Below, one piece after another: positions 6,301 through 9,081 of a DNA stretch of 9,081 nt. The number at the start of each line of letters is the position of its first letter. Position 1 is the stretch's first letter. Under the pieces are notes generated by a model, which was not told the DNA's origin, ran no database searches, and was given only the letters and a program-made list of their open reading frames with translations. Source of the stretch: Actinomycetota bacterium. Its GTDB lineage: Bacteria; Cyanobacteriota; Vampirovibrionia; Obscuribacterales; Obscuribacteraceae. The stretch spans positions 1-9,081 of the forward strand of contig CAJCIF010000078.1 in assembly GCA_903970355.1 (NCBI GenBank). The letters are read 5' to 3'. The position numbers were made by a program, and so were the translations under genes.

Positions 6301-7551
6301 CTATTTGCTGAAGATTTGTTTTTCCAATTGTCTGCGCTCGTCTTGCAACTGCTTCAATTTGGATTCGGCATCTTTGGAGAGGTGTAGAGGAGCTGCTGAT
6401 GCTTTGCCGCCGGTTTTGGAACGGCGAATGCTGGCTAAATGGGATGAGCTCTTATCTAGCAGGGCGTCAATGAGCGCATTTACTATTCCGCCTTGCTTGA
6501 GTTCATCAAACGTTTCGGTGTCAACAATGTCGTATTTAGCGCCTTCGTTGACGAGATTATCGTCAAGATCTATACAAAAGTCTTTGCCTTCAAAAGTGTC
6601 GCCGATTTGCAAAAACGCGATTTTAACTTTCTCCGGATTATCCATATGATGGGTGTATCTAATAATCGCATCGTTCACTAACTTCGGGTCTGAAGGAATG
6701 TTAGGCATACCATCCGTAATCACCACTATCAATGCTCTTTCGTTTGTGCCGGCATACTTACTTGCTATCCTGTCCAGACGACTTTGCAATGGATCTACTA
6801 AATCCGTGCCGCCGCTTGGACGAGTTTCTGAATATATTTCTTCCAGCTTGCCTGGTTCGCAATCTTCATAGGTTTGAAAATGAGGATTGAATGTGGTGAT
6901 CGTCAGTTTTCGATTGAATGGCGCTAGCTTTTGCGCAAGAGTGCGAACTTGATTGTGACACCATTCAAATTTGGACATTCCATCCGTGCCATCTTCTTGT
7001 CCCATCGATCCGGAAATATCGATAATTACTTCGATGCTGTATTGAGCAAGCTTTTCCACTTTCCTTTTATTTGGATCTTCTTCAACACCACCGGAAATTT
7101 GATCTTTCTGCACGTCACTAGTGAGAGTTTTGGTGCCGGTGCCGGCATTTAATGAATTGTGCTGTATTCCGGCAGCAAGTTTGGTTGTGTCCAATTCGCC
7201 GTTCAATAGCTTGAGTGAAACTTGATATATCTTGCCGTTCCGCTGAATAGTGAGATTGAAATGGTCGTTCTCTTGTACTAAACCGCGCACGCCGTCGCCT
7301 TCTGCTACGCCCTTATAATAAGCAGCAGTGCCGGGGTGCACGTTTTGAACCACTAAAGCCGGATTAGCACCATCATGGATAACACACTTAATTCCAAGCC
7401 GTTCGAGGTTATCTATGATTTCGCTTTGCTGAATATTGCCCTGCAGAACTTTCTTCTTTGCCACATCCGCTGTTGCTGCTAAAACCGATTGAAAGCAAAA
7501 GCTACTGGATATCGCCAACGCAATATACGTTCGGACTATTTTGCCTGCCAT
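6301..7551 (-). CDS. Exported PDZ-like and von Willebrand factor A domain protein
   Basis: Using ATG 7551 the protein has 416 residues. That start has GGAG six bases upstream and places the signal peptide at the N-terminus. Two in-frame ATGs at 7578 and 7563 lack a ribosome-binding site. The signal peptide has a hydrophobic core at about residues 9-24 and likely cleavage after VLA (23-25). Residues 52-115 resemble a PDZ domain (LVVQNVHPGTAAYYKGVAEGDGV, then IQRNGKIYQVSLKL). A VWA domain spans about 170-370 with a complete metal-ion-dependent adhesion site: DISGS (Asp178, Ser180, Ser182), Thr249 in SGGTDLVDPL and Asp280 in VITDGMPN. The C-terminal 30 residues are a short charged coiled coil (KLKQLQDERRQLEKQI). 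VWA-MIDAS domains bind protein partners through a divalent cation, and PDZ domains bind peptide tails. I cannot name the family or substrate. It is the first gene of a likely operon with the two TPR genes. Confidence 0.85.
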   Translation of the reverse strand: MAGKIVRTYIALAISSSFCFQSVLAATADVAKKKVLQGNIQQSEIIDNLERLGIKCVIHDGANPALVVQNVHPGTAAYYKGVAEGDGVRGLVQENDHFNLTIQRNGKIYQVSLKLLNGELDTTKLAAGIQHNSLNAGTGTKTLTSDVQKDQISGGVEEDPNKRKVEKLAQYSIEVIIDISGSMGQEDGTDGMSKFEWCHNQVRTLAQKLAPFNRKLTITTFNPHFQTYEDCEPGKLEEIYSETRPSGGTDLVDPLQSRLDRIASKYAGTNERALIVVITDGMPNIPSDPKLVNDAIIRYTHHMDNPEKVKIAFLQIGDTFEGKDFCIDLDDNLVNEGAKYDIVDTETFDELKQGGIVNALIDALLDKSSSHLASIRRSKTGGKASAAPLHLSKDAESKLKQLQDERRQLEKQIFSK

Positions 7552-7557
7552 TCTGTT

Positions 7558-7561
7558 CTCC
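7558..7561 (-). promoter_or_regulatory. Ribosome binding site that decides the VWA gene start
   Basis: On the minus strand GGAG lies six bases before ATG 7551. The alternative in-frame ATGs at 7563 and 7578 have no comparable purine-rich sequence upstream. The choice also puts the basic residues and hydrophobic core of the signal peptide in the normal position. Confidence 0.6.
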
Positions 7562-7598
7562 ATGGGGATGAATCCCATATATCGAGTTTAGCGTACCC

Positions 7599-7608
7599 CT
7601 GTGCACAG
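7599..7608. repeat. Perfect 10-base palindrome CTGTGCACAG in the divergent spacer
   Basis: The palindrome lies at or just downstream of the predicted transcription start of the VWA gene, a usual place for a repressor site. The symmetry does not extend into the flanking bases. No second copy was noticed nearby, so an operator role is speculative. Confidence 0.25.
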
Positions 7609-7616
7609 TTTGTGAA

Positions 7617-7645
7617 ATCATGAGAGCCCGGCTATTGAAAGCCAA
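7617..7645 (-). promoter_or_regulatory. Candidate sigma-70-like promoter for the VWA-TPR operon
   Basis: Read on the minus strand, TTGGCT (forward 7640-7645) and CATGAT (forward 7617-7622) are separated by exactly 17 bases. Each matches four of six consensus positions. Transcription would begin about 55-60 bases before the ATG at 7551. The match is moderate and could be chance in a 150-base region. Confidence 0.33.
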
Positions 7646-7671
7646 ATTAAGTACATCTTCCCGCCCGATTA

Positions 7672-7686
7672 GAGTACGATTTACTC
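7672..7686. repeat. Small inverted repeat GAGTA-N5-TACTC upstream of the acyl-CoA synthetase
   Basis: Five-base arms are separated by five bases and end 19 bases before the synthetase ATG. The placement would suit an operator for a dimeric regulator of fatty acid genes or a weak hairpin in the leader. The arms are short enough to arise by chance. Confidence 0.22.
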
Positions 7687-7705
7687 GCATTTAAAATGAG
7701 GTTCG

Positions 7706-9081
7706 ATGGCTGACTCCCCTCCGTGGCTGCAATGGTATGGCAAGGTTCCTGCGAACTTGTCTTACCCCGAATCTACGTTATATGAGGTTTTGCTGGAGAT
7801 TTCAAAAAAACAGCCGGAAGCCATTGCCTGGGACTTTTTTGACACAACAGCCAGCTACAAACGCTTTATTGAACAGATTGACACTTGTGCAAATGCGTTT
7901 GCATCGCTCGGCTTGAAGAAAGGCGATCGCATCCTCATTGCTTTGCCCACCGCTCCACAGGCAGCTATCGCATTTTATGCAACCAATAAACTTGGCGCGA
8001 TACCAGCCTTCGTTCATCCGCTTTCGACTGCGCACGAAATTGAAGAATTTCTAAATATTAGCGGCGCGCGAATGGCTCTTACTCTGGATATGTTTTACGA
8101 CCGGTTCAAAGATATACGTCCCAAGCAGCCAGTCGAAACGCTCATAGTTGCTCGCATGAGTGATTATCTGCCATTAGTAAAAAAGATTGCGTTCTGGGTA
8201 GCAAAGGGGCGTTCGATTGCAAAAGTGCCGGAAGACACTCGGGTGCGCTGGTGGAAAGAAATGATGAGCGGTGATTATCCGCAAGTAGAACGCGCTGACA
8301 ACAAAACAAATGATCCCGCTGCCATCCTGTTTTCTGGTGGCACCACCGGCACACCAAAAGGAATACTGCTTTCGAATCGCAATTTCATTGCGGAAGGCAT
8401 GCAGGCTATAGAATGGGGAGAAGTGCGCCTGGGGCACGCCGTGCTGGCAGTGTTACCGGTTTTCCATGGCTTTGGCCTTGGCGTTTGTCTCAACGCCTCT
8501 TTCATGAGCGGCGGAAAATCGATTATGGTGCCTATGTTTAGCGCAAAAGTCGTAGCCGAGTTTTTACGCAAGAAACGTCCCAATGTTTTAGTCGGTGTGC
8601 CTACTATGTATGCGGCCCTTACTCGCAATTCTGATCTGGCGAATGTAGATCTTTCTTGCCTGCACGCCACTTTTTGCGGAGCTGATCGATTGCCGCGCCC
8701 AGTAAAAGAAAAGTTTGAAGAATTTGTCGCTAAGCAAGGTGGCAAGGTCAAACTACTGGAAGGTTATGGGTTGACGGAAGCAGTAACCGCAGTTATGGCC
8801 ATGCCAATCGAGCATTATCGAGAGGGAAGTATCGGCATTCCATTCCCCGATATGTTGGCCAAAATATGCAAGCCGGATACAGAAGAAGATTTGGCGCCTG
8901 GTGAAGAAGGCGAGATTTGTCTTTCCGGGCCGGATGTTATGCTTGGCTATCTGGATAACGAAGAAGAAACCAAGAAAACGCTCCGTATTCACGCCGATGG
9001 TCGTACCTGGCTGCATACCGGTGACCTTGGCAAAATGGATGCGGATGGTTTTTTCTACTTCATCGAAAGATTGAAACGCAT
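7706..9081 (+). CDS. AMP-forming acyl-CoA synthetase, probably long-chain fatty acid-CoA ligase (3' end off the window)
   Basis: A member of the ANL adenylate-forming superfamily that activates a carboxylic acid with ATP and transfers the acyl group to CoA. 458 codons are visible and the frame is open at the right edge; the family is usually 500-560 residues. Motifs in order are the P-loop FSGGTTGTPKG (residues 209-219), LPVFHGFGLG, the GVPTMY segment, YGLTEA (354-359), and WLHTGDLG with the ribose-binding Asp440. The hinge follows at ERLKR (454-458), where the visible sequence ends. The C-terminal lid with the catalytic lysine is beyond the window. No signal peptide is present, so the enzyme is cytoplasmic or membrane-associated. 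ATG 7706 has TGAGG only four bases upstream, a tight spacing. A six-codon overlapping frame from ATG 7696 ends just inside the gene. Substrate chain length cannot be read from sequence. The gene is divergent from the VWA operon and shows no clear functional link to it. Confidence 0.92.
   Translation, partial: MADSPPWLQWYGKVPANLSYPESTLYEVLLEISKKQPEAIAWDFFDTTASYKRFIEQIDTCANAFASLGLKKGDRILIALPTAPQAAIAFYATNKLGAIPAFVHPLSTAHEIEEFLNISGARMALTLDMFYDRFKDIRPKQPVETLIVARMSDYLPLVKKIAFWVAKGRSIAKVPEDTRVRWWKEMMSGDYPQVERADNKTNDPAAILFSGGTTGTPKGILLSNRNFIAEGMQAIEWGEVRLGHAVLAVLPVFHGFGLGVCLNASFMSGGKSIMVPMFSAKVVAEFLRKKRPNVLVGVPTMYAALTRNSDLANVDLSCLHATFCGADRLPRPVKEKFEEFVAKQGGKVKLLEGYGLTEAVTAVMAMPIEHYREGSIGIPFPDMLAKICKPDTEEDLAPGEEGEICLSGPDVMLGYLDNEEETKKTLRIHADGRTWLHTGDLGKMDADGFFYFIERLKR

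Noticed and set aside
7502..7690. Small minus-strand gene overlapping the start of the VWA gene
   Set aside because: It occupies the promoter region and overlaps the VWA signal peptide in another frame, with no recognisable product.
8142..9016. Several minus-strand frames opposite the acyl-CoA synthetase
   Set aside because: The plus-strand frame carries all adenylate-forming motifs in order, and the antisense frames have none.

Overview
The window holds nine protein-coding loci in three blocks. All nine readings come from the sequence alone. The organism is bacterial. Three proteins carry Gram-negative-style Sec signal peptides, GC content is middling, and the genes are packed with overlaps of a few bases. 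The secreted TPR and VWA proteins would suit an environmental lineage such as the non-photosynthetic Cyanobacteria (Vampirovibrionia/Obscuribacterales), but that placement is a low-confidence guess. The cobC gene start looks proteobacterial, so some cobalamin genes may have been transferred.

Region 1 (1-4613) is a cobalamin (vitamin B12) gene cluster arranged around a divergent spacer at 1258-1396. Leftward lie a 77-codon remnant of cbiB and an overlapping cobC/cobD-type threonine-phosphate decarboxylase, which runs off the left edge. Rightward lie cbiG (cobalt-precorrin-5A hydrolase), a CobW/COG0523 GTPase with a very histidine-rich segment, and cbiA/cobB (cobyrinate a,c-diamide synthase). 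The three rightward genes are spaced -4 and +2 bases apart and are almost certainly one transcript. Several members are abnormal. CbiB has lost about three quarters of its usual length, CbiG lacks its middle domain, and the CobW protein lacks both the Cys-x-Cys-Cys metal motif and the glycine of its switch II motif. CbiA and CobC look intact where visible. No corrin methyltransferase genes are present, so the rest of the pathway must be elsewhere or absent.

Region 2 (4616-7551, minus strand) is a probable operon of three exported proteins of unknown role. It encodes a PDZ-like plus von Willebrand factor A protein, then two paralogous proteins that each have a signal peptide, a TPR pair and a charged helical region. 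It converges on cbiA with only two bases between stop codons.

Region 3 (7706-9081, plus strand) is an AMP-forming acyl-CoA synthetase, divergent from the VWA gene and cut by the right edge.

No tRNA, rRNA, CRISPR array, insertion sequence or convincing riboswitch was seen. The most interesting points are the unusual CobW protein, the domain losses across the cobalamin genes, and the uncharacterised exported VWA/TPR cassette.
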